Shown: positions 1 through 12,878, counted from the stretch's first letter. The stretch: DNA of 64,000 nt from Erigeron canadensis (GCF_010389155.1 NC_057767.1:21091723-21155722); one strand, 5' to 3'. Notes: a model not told the origin generated them from the letters alone. Numbers and translations: made by a program.

Positions 1-202
1 AGACCTGCCTTCGCAGATATACAACGGCGGACATAAGCTTTTTCACCTGAGCTTCAACCTCAACAACCCTTGCTTCCAAAAGAGCAACTTCGGCACGTAT
101 TTCTCGATCCATTCTGTCAGTTTCATTAAGAATGCTTTCATGACGGGCGAATTCATAGCCTAGATCGTCTTCACTAGCAACCAATCTACACATGATGGAC
201 AC
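1..202 (-). CDS. Partial exon of an unknown coiled-coil protein, runs off the left edge
   Basis: Read on the minus strand, an open frame without stops runs from a good splice acceptor (TTTGCAG just right of base 202) to the window edge. The translation is rich in Glu, Arg, Leu and Val with heptad-like spacing (for example DRMDREIRAEVALLEARVVE), which suggests a coiled coil. An in-frame Met (MCRLVASED) lies three codons after the acceptor, so this could be the first coding exon after a 5'UTR intron or an internal exon. I do not recognise the family. The next upstream exon was not found with confidence; a possible 5'UTR donor (ACAG|GTACTG) lies near 1334. The frame and acceptor are seen; that this is a real gene is inference. 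Confidence 0.5.
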   Translation of the reverse strand, partial: MSIMCRLVASEDDLGYEFARHESILNETDRMDREIRAEVALLEARVVEVEAQVKKLMSAVVYLRRQV

Positions 203-1620
203 CTGCAAACAAATATAATACATATTAGAAAGCACTATAATGTCCCAGCATGGGCTTTTATCATCTTGTACAAATCATATAGTTTTTTTTTTCAAACAGC
301 CAATTATCTGATCCAAATCGGAGGGACGTGTTACAACAAGTTGAGTTTAGTTCCATGTATATATACAAAAACGCAATTAAGACCAAAACAAAAACATGTG
401 AACCAGATGAGCTTCAATCCTTATGACAAACATTCTTGTTGAGGTTACCTAGCTTTGAAGCAAACCGAGCACCCAAATCGGAATCAGGGAAGAACGTTGA
501 TTGCTGGACAGAAACACAGAACCAATTGATGACAACTACCACACGCAGGAAAACGTCACTAATCACATGGGACAAATAACTTCAGCCTAAGACTAAAAGC
601 TTAACTATCGGTTTATTGCCCAAAATAATGCCTACAAATACTAAGACAAACTCATGGTAACAACACTTTAACACTCAAGTTAATCATATTCTTATCATCA
701 TGTCAGAGCACAATCAATGTGAGCAAATCCTTCTCCCTTAGCAAGATTAACTGTTTCTTTATTCGTTTCAGGTTCTGGATCGGACTGGACCAGATTGCTG
801 GAGCAGAAATCCGTTAATTCAATAATTACATTTTAGGATACCTTAAACCAACTAACGGGAGTCACAAATGCGCGCGCGCACACACACACACGATACATAG
901 ATAAAAATAAAGGGACGGGGTATTTTCAACTTGCAGAAGTACACTAACAAGACACTTAGGAGTTTATTCAGTTTAACACTCGATACTCTGACACTCATCT
1001 CAATAATAGATGCACTGGAACAAAAACAATGTACAAATTACTAGCAAATGCAACAGCTAAAACTAGAATAAAAAAACCTAATTAGTTTTTCACAATGTCA
1101 TGTAATCAAATGTAAACGGTTCGATCCTCACTCTAGAAGAGGGTTAAGGCGTTCTACGTTTCAGCTCCCTATATCTCTGAAAGATAGAAATGGGTACTTT
1201 TTTGTTCCTATAGAAATCAATTATAACAAATACAAAAAATATATACTTTTAGTTTTAATTGACAATAACGATGCTTGCAATAAACTTACCCTGAATATAT
1301 GATTTAGTACTAACTACTAAGAGAAATCAGTACCTGTAAGAAAATTTTGTATGCTCCCTTTGTTCAATTCGTAACCCTAATTCTTGGTAAAGAAATTTAT
1401 GGTATGTTTTGGGTTTTTCCTTTTATAATTTCAATATTATCACTTTTCCTAATTCCTAGACATTGGGAAGTTATGAGAACAAAGAAATTGTTGTTTCTTT
1501 TCTTTCAATGAGTAGTACGAGTAATAGGTAAGTAGAACAATACCCGTGCATACCTCAGGTTATACTTAATTATCAAATGCTTTTTTATTTGAGCAATCCT
1601 AGACATACAAATTATGACTA
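203..1620. other. Probable intron / upstream DNA of the edge gene, no coding signal
   Basis: No convincing exon. It contains a CG/CA dinucleotide run near 869-892. The piece at 1119-1190 has a B-box-like word (GGTTCGATCCT) but no A box. An AT-rich tail follows. Confidence 0.4.
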
Positions 1621-1793
1621 AGGTGTTGTTTGTTAATAACTTAATCAATAATAGTCATTAAAAGTGTGTATTTTTTACTTAATAAAAAAAAAACTATATT
1701 AACTTAATCCATACTGACAGTACTTATACATTCAGTCACTTTATAATTCAACCACTTAATGACTAAATAGTCAAACATGCCCCAAATCTTAAT
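1621..1793. mobile_element. MITE-like sequence, type uncertain
   Basis: An AT-rich segment begins AGGTGTTGTTTGTT and ends with CAAACATGCCCC, so the ends are roughly complementary. A similar layout (GTGTTTGTTTTTT..., TTAACTTAATTCATAC) occurs at about 54230-54360, which suggests a dispersed repeat. No clear target duplication was found. Confidence 0.3.
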
Positions 1794-4231
1794 CAAGTTA
1801 CGCGTATCAATCACCCATCACTACTACAAAGACCTTAATTTGTCCCAGTTAAAAAGTGGAACGGAACCGGTTTCAAGGTTGTGTCCTATGCGAGGGAGTC
1901 CTATTTGAGTTATTATAGAACTCACTTTATTAACAGTGTCCTTTTAAACAACCACCGGCTCCTTTCAAACATAATAAAGCCTACATTTTTTCTTGGCGTC
2001 AAATTTGTAATGAAATCCGCCTCTTCTAATACAACCCGCTTTTCTTCGAATAGAGTCCGCCATCCGTACTTTCATCACAATCGGTTTCTTTTTTATACTC
2101 ATATATATCATCAACAACAACAATAATAATAATGCTCTGACTTTGTACTACCAAATTAATGAAAAAAAATCTATGTCGCAAACTTAATTATTCAACTTTA
2201 TTCATGCATATACTTCCAAATCAACATGCTGAAATCTATAAACCATAAATGAGAGATAAATCATTCATCCAATTCCCATAAACATAAAATATTATTTGAA
2301 GCAAAGAAAAATAAACTTTCTTTTGACAAGCTAACTACGATATAGAGCTGATGGAAAACTCATTGCTTAACCTACTTGATGAAGTTGCACTACAATAATG
2401 TACTAATAGTATATAATAAAACACTTTGACCATTAAGTGATTACGGAAAACAAATTATTATTCACTTGTAAAAATGAATTGTAACGTACGCCTAATAGAC
2501 AAACATCGTACGCCTAATAGACAAATACATCTTATACCCAAAAATAAAACTAAAATAAAAACCTTAAACCCAACAAAAAGACAAAAATTTATATCTTTTT
2601 CTTCCTCAAACCCATATACATTTATACACACGGTCTTTTTGTAGACACACACATATGTATATCAACACACACAGCATACATATGTATTACATGTAAATTG
2701 AAGTGCCAATTAAAGAAAAAAAAAAGAAGAAAACATTAAAGTAAATCGCACTGCCGCATATACAGTACACACAATATACATATATACATGTTAAATAGGT
2801 GTTATTTATTGCTTTCAAATTCAAATAGTAATATTCGCTAGGTGGGGAGCAATTCAACAGACGGAGTGGCTCGACATGTGTCTGGACCGTGTAGGAGGCG
2901 GTGGTGTAGGCATGTAGCTGCTAAAGTTGTTCCACAACCGGATAGAAATTAACAACATATATATTATTTTTTCTCTTTTTTGCGTCATGATTCTCTAAAA
3001 GTGAAAGAAAACCAAACCTTCAAAGTAATTTGTTCTTACTCATATATACCACAAAAATCTCAATGCTTAAAAATCTTATCAATACTAATCTTTTAGGTAG
3101 CGAACCTCTTGTTGTTCCGGGATTTCCAAAGACACCAACACGTTATAAACACGACCACTTGTAATGCCAAGCCAGTTTTCTTACCAAGTGTGAAATGTGT
3201 GCAAGTGAAATAAAAATCAAATACAAAAAATAAATAAGGAAAATTGGTAGGGTCATGCACCACATACTAACGTTGACTCAAATTACCATGGAAATCTTAC
3301 AAGAAGTCAGAAACAAAATAGATGATTCACGCTCACTTCTTCCTTTTCGCATAATCCACACCAATAAAGATTTAAACACACAATTTCGTTGCTTCAAAGC
3401 CAATAGAGTCGGGTGTGTTAGTATACTTCATTTGAAACATTAATACATAAGGAATTATAAAAATTCATTTAAAAACTAATACATCAATATCACATCTCTA
3501 TAAACGTTTTCAATCCATTCTTAACCAAATATATAGCATCCAAATTTCTCAACCTGCACACATACCCAGACACACACACACACACACTTCGCTCGCCAAT
3601 AGATACTCATGAAAGACGAAATTTATAAAATATATATTGCCGAGTTTTCATGTCGACACCACATATTTAAACCCATATCACTACTGGTTTTTCATAAATA
3701 AAATTTGATAAACTATCATGAATTGTGGTGAATTTTGAATGACCACTCAAACATCTTATTTAGTTGTTGGTATTCGTGTGTTTATATAGTGAATGTATAT
3801 GAAAAAAAATGGAAGGAAATTTAGTATATGAAATTCAAAAGTCCTAAAGAATCGATTAGTTTGTTTGCAGGATATGAAACTTGTGTTGTTGAAGTAAATT
3901 AAATTGTGTTATTTTACATTAAATGAGCACATATTTTATATATTAATAACAAAATGTTCATATAAAAAGGATGGTTTTTATGTTGTTCAGATTTATTAAT
4001 GTGTATAGCAATAAAAAAAGGAAATTATACAAACTAAAAGATAAGCATTTGGATATGACCACATGTTGTTTTAGATGGTAACTAACTTTCCACCTAAAAA
4101 GGAAGGGTTTATGCGGCTGAGATTAATTGATTTGTGAATCGGATGGTCCATATTAATTTTAAAGCCCACTAATCGGTGACAATAATTATATATAATAGAC
4201 AAAAAGTGTGTATGATGCTCTTATGTATTTA
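1794..4231. other. Gene-free AT-rich stretch
   Basis: No frame longer than about 80 codons, and none looks like protein. A (CA)n run lies near 3572-3590. Nothing else identifiable. Confidence 0.5.
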
Positions 4232-4444
4232 CTTCATCCGTCACATTTTAGTTGTCATTTTAATTAATTTTGACCGTAAATAATTTTGTTTGTGTCATGT
4301 AACAATTGATATAAAATATATAAATAGATTGAGTTTTTAATGTACTTTTCGTTCATATAAGTTTCATCAACTATTATATAATACAAACAAAGTTATTTAC
4401 GGTCAAAGTTAGTAAACATGACAATTAAAATGGGACGGAGGGAG
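4232..4444. mobile_element. Stowaway-like MITE, copy 1 (213 bp)
   Basis: The element lies between TA dinucleotides. The right end reads GACGGAGGGAG|TA and the left end TA|CTTCATCCGTCAC, which matches the CTCCCTCCGT terminus of Stowaway (Tc1/mariner-type) MITEs. The arms are complementary over most of the length (TTAGTTGTCATTTTAATTA against TGACAATTAAAATGGGA). It is the same length as the copy at 9087-9299 and clearly homologous to it. No coding capacity. Confidence 0.8.
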
Positions 4445-5454
4445 TATTTAATTTAGGTGAAAATCTTTCATATACTAATTTTTTAGTATTATGTATAAAT
4501 AGTTGGGTATCAATGTTTTTTATGATTTAAAAAATGACATGTAAATGATCCTTCACCCAACTGAGATTCCTAACAGCCTCATATACCATTCCTCTTAACT
4601 TATAACTAGGTTGAGAAATCCTTACGTTATTTTTAACTTTAAGGGTTTAGCTAGATACATATTGATTGTTTGATAAAATCAATGATCAAAATTTAATAAA
4701 CAATTATAAATTTTGATTATTTTTTAATTTAATGATTATTTTTTTATATATATAACTAGTCATGTTAAGGCATTTGAGAGAATCTCTTCCCTAATAACTC
4801 GTCACATTACTTTTTAACTTAAATTTATTATTAGCCATGTGGGTGCACAATATAACATTGTAACAACGATGACAGGTGGTATTGGCGGCAACGATCATAA
4901 CGGTGGTGATGCGGACGGGTAACGGTGATAGCGGTAGCGGTGGTGACAGTGTGATTATTAGTTTATAATTAATTGATGTAAAAGTTTTCATGTACTAATT
5001 TTAATTGTTAAATGATATATGTTATAAGTAATTTATTTAAAAATATTATAGGTATTTTAGTTAAAAGAATTTATTTTAATGAATAAAGAAGAAAAATAAT
5101 TTCGGTTTATCAAGTTTTTATATGAAAATTTTGAATTTAATAATTGTTTATAAAAGAGTATAGATAAAACATATAAAAAAAAATGATATGTGAAGAATTT
5201 TATACCTAAAGTTAAATGTGAACAATCTTATTATATAAACTACTCCTTAATATATATGATGGGAATTTGTGATAATCAGGCTAACTTAACGGAAAGTGGT
5301 TAATCCCTCTAAAATATTTTTTCAAAAATCTTGCTAAAACCATCAACCATAAAATGTTGATTACATGAGTTCTCTCCTGTAATTCTATTAATCGATTTTA
5401 TTATGTTATGATCTAGTTCGAGATTTTTTAGACATTATGAGTAAGAAAAATATA
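4445..5454. other. Gene-free AT-rich stretch
   Basis: No coding frame or recognisable element. A short ORF on the minus strand near 4800-4990 is low-complexity Thr/Pro/Ser and is not supported. Confidence 0.45.
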
Positions 5455-6552
5455 TCTATATAATTATTAAAACTAGAAAACCGAATGATTCCAGAGCCTC
5501 TAAAAAATTTAACCTATTTTATAAATTTGCTACATAAGATTTATCCTACATGGCACATTCATATTTTTTTTTACAATATTTTACTCTATTTATATATATC
5601 TTTAAAAAAATTATAAAAAATCCATCATATTTCTACCTTACGACAAAGTTTAGAAAATTAAACCACAAAATTAATTTGATTTGTTAACCATTGAATATAT
5701 ACTCCGTATTTTTTTATTTAAATGATTTAGATATAACTGCATACTCCGTATTCTTTAATTTTAAAATTTAGATATCTTTAATTAATATATTAATACAGAG
5801 GATATATAAATAAAGAAACTAAATATTTTAAAAAACCTAAATTTCATTAATAATAGAATCTTCAATTTATAGAAAATATATATAAATTTACTCACCCGAT
5901 TTTCAAATCATATGTCCTAACATATAGATTTTTGCATATATAAATGAATGTAAATAACGTAAATTCTTGTATTGCTTTCTTATTAGTCAAAGTGAATGTA
6001 GTTATGTTATGGTTTCTAGGTTTTATGTTTTCATGCAAAGTAATTTACTATATTAATACGAATTGGTTATTTATATAAACAGATATATATCAAGCATACT
6101 GCTTTTTGGATGTTTTCTAAACCATTGAAATACAGTTAAGTTGGAGCTTCAATATGTTTATATTAATTTTTTCCTTGAAATTGATGGGTTTTTGTGTATG
6201 TTATTTTTGTTAGGTTTTCGTTAACTAGACATAGAGGTCGCAACTTCTTAGTAATAATAACTTTTTGAAACATCATTATCCAAAAGAACCGGATATATTC
6301 ATTTTTGTGAGTAATAAATGTGAGTTTTTCTTCTTTTTCTTGTTTGTTATTGAGTCGATTATTTTATTTGTTAACTTTGTAAATTGTAACAATTAGATTC
6401 TACTTTTAAAAAATTCTATTCACATAGCTAGCAAAACAAACAACCATTAAAATTACGATAACTAAATCACATTTTATTGATTATCAATATCAATGTTAAA
6501 AATTTTGAAAAATAAATTCAATATCCACGCATCGCGTGGGTAAAAGACCTAG
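5455..6552 (+). mobile_element. Non-autonomous Helitron with both ends (1098 bp)
   Basis: The 5' end is A|TCTATATAATTATTAAAAC, matching the TC start and AT-rich leader of plant Helitrons. The 3' end has a short hairpin (CCACGC-AT-GCGTGG, about 6523-6540) followed by GTAAAAGAC and CTAG, then T. Helitrons insert between A and T without a target duplication, and both flanking bases agree. The interior has no rolling-circle replicase or helicase frame, so the element depends on an autonomous partner. A long-TIR MITE abuts its 3' end. Confidence 0.75.
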
Positions 6553-6845
6553 TTATATTATATAACTATATAAAAACTTTTAAATAGTGAAGCAACTTTG
6601 GCTGGCTGTTGGCTCAACAGCTAGCCTGCCTACTGTAGGTTTTTTTTTTCATTTTTTTTATTAGTGTGTTGTATAGATGTAACTTGCTTTCTTTGTATCA
6701 AAATAAAAAATAACACAAAGAAAACAAGTGACATTTATACAACACAGTAACTAAGAAAAAATAAAAAGTAGGCAAGCTGCTGAGCCAGCAGCCAACCAAA
6801 CTGTTTCACTATTCATATCAAAAGTTTTCATATAGTTCTATAACT
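6553..6845. mobile_element. Foldback MITE with long arms
   Basis: The arms are complementary over about 110 bp each. The outer part pairs AACTATATAAAAACTTTT with AAAAGTTTTCATATAGTT; the inner part pairs GGCTGGCTGTTGGCTCAACAGC with GCTGAGCCAGCAGCCAACC. Each arm also contains its own small stem (GCTGTTG...CAACAGC). The loop holds a second imperfect inverted repeat (TGTTGTATAGATGTAACTTG / CAAGTGACATTTATACAACA). No frame. The superfamily cannot be set because no clean target duplication is visible next to the Helitron end. Confidence 0.65.
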
Positions 6846-8522
6846 TTTAGGGTAATAATGTTTTATTGTTTCACACTTTAACCACTAAATCGTTTTTAAG
6901 ACTTTTGCATTATTAAAGTTTTATTTTCGACGATTCTGGTATTACAGTTTTAGTCATTTTTTGTCACCGCTTTGGTTCTTATCTTCTTACTTTTATCCTT
7001 CAAGAAAGGTTGCAAGTTTTTATTTCATCACCAAACTTTTGTGTTTTAAAATTTACGTTAGTTAACGATGCGTTTTTTTTTTTTTTTTGTCTAATGATAA
7101 TGGTTGACATTTTAAAATTAATGACTTACATTAAAGCATATGTCTGATTGTTATTTCCAACCAACGAACGGGTGTAACACTAATTATTACCAATGTTAAT
7201 TTAAGCAACTTAACATGGATGGCAAATGTATTTGAAGTTTTTCTTATAAGTTATGGTTAGATCTTTGGAGGTGACATATATGTTGGGGTTTTCATTGAAA
7301 AGGTTATTCTATGATAGTATAAATCGGATTAACATAATATTATCTATTTTAAGGGGTAGAGAAGTGGTAATGGTTTGGCTGGCTGGTTGGTATAACCCGC
7401 TGGGGAACACCGTTGTTATCCCAACGAGTTGCCAACGGGTTGGGCTTGGGCTTGGGCTGGCTTTGAACCAGTGACTAGCTATGCAAAAAAAAGACGTTGG
7501 AGCGTGTGGGGTGAAAGAGAGGCCCCGTTACCCAATTAAAAAAAAAATTCTCAAAGTTTGACGGTGAACCTTGTGAATTGAAGTCGTGGTGGTGGCTGCT
7601 GAAAACTTGGTAGGTTTTAAAATGAGGAAGATTACACACTTTCAAGTGTTGTCCGTATAGGTCCTTTTATTTGTTTAAATTTTTATCTTAAAACTTCAAC
7701 TTTTAAATATGTTTGTCTATTTTAAGTTCTTTTGTATGTTTAAAGTTTTATCATCTTGGACCCTAAACTTATAAAGTTATTATTTCTAGAGGAAAATACA
7801 TAATATTATGATTATTATATAAAACTATCAAATGAAAATAATAATTAATTTAATTATGAAATAAAAAATTTGAAAGGGTTGAGAAAGAAATGAATGCTAT
7901 GAAAAATGGTTAAGAAGGTTGGTTGGGAGGGTTGAGAAAGGAAAAATGAGTTGAAGATATGCGATTAGTGGAATTTGGGAGGGTTAAAAATTTGGGTTTC
8001 ATGACTCCTTTCCCCTATAGTACTATACACTTTTATACGCTAGAGTGTAATTAATAAGGTTGGGACTAAAGTTTTTTTTTTTTTTTTACTAATTTAACGA
8101 GATATTGTTTTTCATTAAAATATTAAGCTAAAGAAATTCATATATGACCATCAAAATTTATATGTCCAATTTCATTTCACACATTATATGAACTTGATAA
8201 GTTCATTTGTTTGAATTAAAGATAGTTCAACATACATAATTTTATATTGATCATTATAAAATGTTGAATGATAAGTTCTAATCATTTACGATGACTTCTA
8301 AAATAAAAGGTGTTAGAAAAATCAACCATGATTCAATCAACAATCAAACCTCTCCAAAGATGCACTCAACAAAATTTGGTGTGGGATTAATATGTCTTAG
8401 TTAGAGAATAATCTCAAACATTCTTCAGAGATTATCTGAGGTTTATTAAAACTTTCTATGTCCAATTTTTTTACATGACAATGTTAAAATTTAAAATATT
8501 TAAAGAATCATATCTATAAGCA
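6846..8522. other. Gene-free stretch with simple AT-rich sequence
   Basis: No supported gene. A G-rich patch around 7380-7470 (GGCTGGCTGGTTGG, GGGCTTGGGCTTGGGCTGGC) resembles inner words of the neighbouring MITE and may be a decayed relative. The ORF across it is not protein-like. Confidence 0.4.
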
Positions 8523-8745
8523 GCATGGTTGGATCAGTGGTAAACACTCTGGCCTCTGGAGATAGAGGTTATGGGTTCAATCCTCATCCCATGCAAAGGT
8601 TTGAGGGCCTTTTCTACATTTAAGTAGAACATGGAAGCAACCTCTCTACTTAGGTAGAGGTAAGATTTGCCTACAATTTAACCTTCCTCATACACCGTTA
8701 AGGTATTGGGGCTCAAAACCCGTAGAAGACGGCACTGAGCAGTTG
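8523..8745 (+). mobile_element. tRNA-derived SINE
   Basis: An internal RNA polymerase III promoter is visible: A box TGGATCAGTGG at 8530-8540 and B box GGTTCAATCC at 8574-8583, about 34 bp apart as in tRNA genes. The sequence between does not keep a full cloverleaf or a terminal CCA-type end, and it continues into a non-tRNA body (GAGGTAAGATTTGCC..., GTATTGGGGCTCAAAACCC). That matches a plant SINE (tRNA head plus unrelated body), not a functional tRNA gene. The 3' boundary is approximate. Confidence 0.65.
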
Positions 8746-9028
8746 TGAGATTTTAACACATTTTTTAATTTAAACAAATTGACACGTTTTCTCATATTTT
8801 TTAACATGCGAAGAAACAAGTGCAAACAAATAATATTCCTGTTTTCTTTTATTTGTTTTGGCAATGAGAATGAAAATAGTCTCAATGTATTAATGTTTAT
8901 TATTATTAAATTGAAATTGCAAACATAGAGATTTCATAAAGTCTAAAACGAAAAAAATATCAATTTATGTATTTCGATCATTTTTAATTAAGAAAACGTG
9001 TCTATTTGAACATTACCCTAGATTTAAG

Positions 9029-9030
<2 letters not shown>

Positions 9031-9060
<30 letters not shown>
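9031..9060. repeat. (ATT)n microsatellite
   Basis: Ten uninterrupted TAT/ATT triplets. Confidence 0.9.
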
Positions 9061-9061
<1 letters not shown>

Positions 9062-9086
9062 ACATCACTTCCATTAAAATTAAATA

Positions 9087-9299
9087 TTCCATCTGTCCCA
9101 TTTTAGTTGTCATGTTGACTAACTTTGACAGTAAATAATTTTGTTTGTACTATATAGTAGTTGATGAAACTTATATGAACGAAAAATTCATTAAAAACCC
9201 AATCCATTCATATATTTTATATCAAGTGTTACATGACACAAATAAAGTTATTTACGATTAAAGTTAGTCAACATGACAATTAAAATGGGATGGAGGGAG
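9087..9299. mobile_element. Stowaway-like MITE, copy 2 (213 bp)
   Basis: TA|TTCCATCTGTCCCATTTTAG at the left and AAAATGGGATGGAGGGAG|TA at the right. Same length as the copy at 4232-4444 and homologous along its length, with complementary arms. No frame. Confidence 0.8.
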
Positions 9300-9336
9300 T
9301 AGAATTTACAAGAAATTAGTAGCTAGGAACTCGGGA

Positions 9337-9347
9337 TATTATTATTA

Positions 9348-9381
<34 letters not shown>
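9337..9381. repeat. (ATT)n microsatellite
   Basis: About fourteen ATT triplets with one interruption (ATCATT). Confidence 0.9.
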
Positions 9382-9384
<3 letters not shown>

Positions 9385-10709
9385 GTTTTAGGTAAAATAA
9401 AACGAGTATTAAAGTAAAATAAATAAAATAATATATTTCTCTTAACTGAAAATCACTGTGCATCATGAAAACCATCGTATATCAATTGCTTCGTAAATCA
9501 TTGTGCATCAGTTTAACCATGATCCAAGGGTCAAGATCTTATCCAATTTATTTTACTTTAATATTTGTTTTACAATATCCAATCCCTAATCATATATAGA
9601 TTTAAATTCATATCATTATTTGTCTATGAAAACACAAAATCTAATTTTTAAACTCAATCTCAAACGTACACTTCCTTAACAATATTACAAAATGTTGAAA
9701 AATGTAAACTATTGATTATAACTTTTACTTCATCGTTTAATATCATCATGTCTCTTCATTTCCTGTAAAATCAATAAAAACACATAAAACTGTAACACAC
9801 AAAAACATAATAACCACAACATCTTTATTATAAGGCTCCAAGCGTCATTAAAAAACTTGTTAACGCTTAAACACCTCTATCCTTTGACTCACTATATATC
9901 GTCCCAAGCAAGAGTTGGAATTTCAAATGTATTGACCCAAAAAGTAAACCTTCTGAAAAGGAGATAAACATTGGTACTATTTTATTATCAATTAATTAAT
10001 CACAAGTGTACTTAAAAATTTAAGTAGTTGTAAGGTATACTTTTGAATATAAAAAGTTCGGTTTGATTATAGCTTTTCCATTTTTCTTTCTAGATCCAGA
10101 AATTCAATTCTAATAAAATAAAATAAATAACGCAAATTTATGAATTCCATTTTGTCTCTAAACAATCATAGCAGTTTATGATTATGTTTTTATTGTGTAT
10201 CTTCTAAGTATCTTAAAATCATGTATAAGTATTTATTGTATGCAAATATTAAGAATATCCAATTTGATTTAATCTGATATGGATCGATAATAAACGACCA
10301 ATGATCCTTATCTCGATACCGGAGGCCCATCGCCCACTCATGAAGTTAACGGGGATCGAATCTCACATTCTCACCTGATGGGTAAATATGAAAGGAAATT
10401 ATATTATGGGTGTAAAGGAGCCACGATATAACGTGTAGGCTTGACTCGTTTACACCTTAGAAATTATTAAGATGCGAATGAAACCAAAATATGAAAATTG
10501 TCTTCGACAATTATAACGTGTTCCATTGTATCACTCAAAATGTTAACCAAAAGTTAAAAGTATTTGACCATGATTATTCAAACAATTCAAGCTAGAAGGA
10601 AATTAATATACATAAAAACTTGATATCATATTTAAGAGACATTCAAACCAAAATGATCAATACGTACACCATGACACAATTATGTTGATATATAGAAACC
10701 ATACATCGA
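9382..10709. other. Downstream intergenic DNA of the peroxidase gene
   Basis: AT-rich with no supported frame. The 3'UTR and poly(A) signal of the minus-strand peroxidase gene must lie at the right end of this stretch, but I cannot place them. Confidence 0.4.
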
Positions 10710-12307
10710 TCAACGTAGTTCATCATGATTGTATTGGTCCTCTTCCTCAGCCAAATAAGAGAAATACGCCTTGTTATCAGGATTCCTAATCGAACAATGT
10801 GCACGAATTTCCCCCTTTTCACCAGTCAACACTTGCAATTGTCCCATTTTGATCATGGCTTGTACAAATTTCTCAAAGAATAACTTCTCATCATGTGCAA
10901 AACTTTCCACAATTGGTTTAGTCTCTTTATGAGTGTACAAATCTTGATCGGAGGTAAAAAGCCCTTGTCGGTTGATCAAATCGACATAATACTTGTTATC
11001 AAACTTGATTGGAGAGTAAATGTCCATGACGGTGGTAGCATCGGTTGTGTTGGTGGGACAAACCTCTTTGAGTCCTTGAGCAAAGGTTTTGTCCATTGTA
11101 GGGTCTTGGGTGGGATAGAGACGAGGGGTGAACGATGTGCAATGGCTAATGCCAATGGTGTGGCCTCCTGAAAGGGCTACTACGTCGGTGGGGGTGAGGT
11201 TTTTGGTAGCAAGGGCAGAGAGGATGGTCGAGGCGTTGCTTGTTGGTGCAGGAAGGTTGGCTAGGGTCGCATTTTGTGTGGCGAATGTCAGTCCATCTTT
11301 TCTACCCAATGGAACATCGTAGTCAGGGCCACCTGACTATCATAATGTGACAAAAAGAGATCAAGATTATTTTGTGTATAAAACATCCACAGTAAGTCGC
11401 AAGCTAGTATGAAGGAGGTGAAACGTAAACTGCGGTCATATATACTCCTACCTAAGTGTATGTAATTTTTTCTCGGATTTTGCTTATAGAATAAACAGAT
11501 AAAAATAGGAAAATAGTTAAATTTTAATAACAAATTATCATTAAATTTAGGCTTATAATGTACCAGATGAACTGCATCACGAGCTGCAAGAGCTACAATA
11601 TCAGCGCAAGAAACGACTCTCCCACATTCTCTATGGATTAGACCTCGAAGATCTTCAATGATGGTGAATGCTTGCTTTCTTAGACTTTGGTTAGGAGGCG
11701 CGGTCTGTTCACTTGGACCGCCGTGTGATCCATCCAACAATACTGAACCGTCACAACCCTGCATCATTATATTCTAAAATTTAGAATTCTATATGCTTTC
11801 CATGTTAGATGTTTAGATCTCTACAACTAATTAATTTTTGTAAACAAAATTTATTAATGATTTATGTCGATTTAGAACACTTAATAATTGACCCAGAGTT
11901 ATACTAACAAATTAAACCAGGCCTAAAATTTTTCAGAGTAGATGATAAACGTTACAAATGCTAAATATTGCTTCTTTTAGCATTTATATATGTTAATTCT
12001 CTCATTTTAGCAAGTATAATATAATAGTTCATTAATTTGTAGCTAGATCGATAACCTGAACAAAGCAATCGTGGAAATGAAGGCGGAGCAAGCCAGCAGC
12101 TTGGCCGATATCCTCCTTGAACACTTTCTTGAGATGTTTTCTAACAATTTTTTCGACTTTATGACACGTCTTATGGTGGTAATCCCATGACAAACCTTTA
12201 GTAATGGGGGCCGAGTAATCGGCTTCCGATACGTAAAGAAGACATGAGAAGACCAGGAGTGAGGCAAAAACAAGAAACAAAGTAGAGCTTGAAGAAGAAA
12301 TAGCCAT
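10710..12307 (-). CDS. Secretory class III peroxidase, peroxidase 12-like, three exons
   Basis: Exons on the minus strand: 12307-12056, 11758-11564 and 11336-10710, with GT-AG introns at 11759-12055 and 11337-11563. Together they give about 357 residues, normal for plant secretory haem peroxidases (EC 1.11.1.7), which oxidise phenolic substrates with H2O2 in the cell wall, apoplast or vacuole. Residues 1-28 form a signal peptide (MAISSSSSTLFLVFASLLVF...). RLHFHDCF supplies the distal catalytic Arg75 and His79, GCDGSVLL the distal Ca site, VALSGGHTIG the proximal haem His near 208, and the eight family cysteines are present. ARDAVHL/SGGPDYDVPLGR spans the second splice. Wording is very close to what I recall of Arabidopsis PRX12. 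The start at 12307 was chosen because CCATGGCT is a good plant context; an in-frame Met lies 17 codons upstream. No frame damage seen. Confidence 0.95.
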
Positions 12308-12374
12308 GGATATGATTAATGAACTTGAGTGCTTAATAAAGAAGATGGTATGCTTCAATGAAAAACTTGATGAA

Positions 12375-12385
12375 CATATTTATAG
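12375..12385 (-). promoter_or_regulatory. TATA box of the peroxidase gene
   Basis: CTATAAATATG on the minus strand, about 70 bp upstream of the chosen ATG, a normal distance allowing for a short 5'UTR. Confidence 0.6.
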
Positions 12386-12878
12386 GGCTGGGACATCCAG
12401 CAATATTGACCCGAGAAAATATGTAATAAACATGTGTTTGGGCGGCCTGGTTATTTTGTTCGAGCATTTTAAAAATTAATTTACGAATACCATTATGACA
12501 GTAAAAAGAAGAAATAAGAAAAATCTATGTATATACTTTTTTTCAGGCTATATAAATTGAACTTTTATTTTGTTCATGACCCATTATGAGTGCTTTAATC
12601 CAAAAGTCTTTACTTCGTAAGAGTACACCTAACACGACAAATCTCAAAATTCTTTATTTTGTTTAAGACTCCCAAAAGCTTCTTTTCTTTTTGCTTATAA
12701 AAAGAGAAAAAGCTAGGAAACCGTATTATATATGAATTCAAAACCAGCTATCACGTCAAAACTACATATATATGTTTGTGGGTCAATATACTATCACCAG
12801 TATTTTCGGTGATGGATAGACGTTTGACTCTCAAAAAATTCGGGGTTAAAAACTCAAATATTGGTGTTTAATTATTAA
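12386..12878. other. Peroxidase upstream region
   Basis: Presumed promoter-proximal DNA, AT-rich, without recognisable repeats or frames. No specific cis-element is claimed. Confidence 0.35.

Noticed and set aside
1119..1190. Second SINE or tRNA fragment
   Set aside because: Only a B-box-like word is visible; no A box at the right distance.
8530..8600. Functional tRNA gene
   Set aside because: A and B boxes are present but the cloverleaf is incomplete and the sequence continues into a SINE body.
10893..11322. Plus-strand ORFs antisense to the peroxidase
   Set aside because: Shadows of exon 3 with no independent support.
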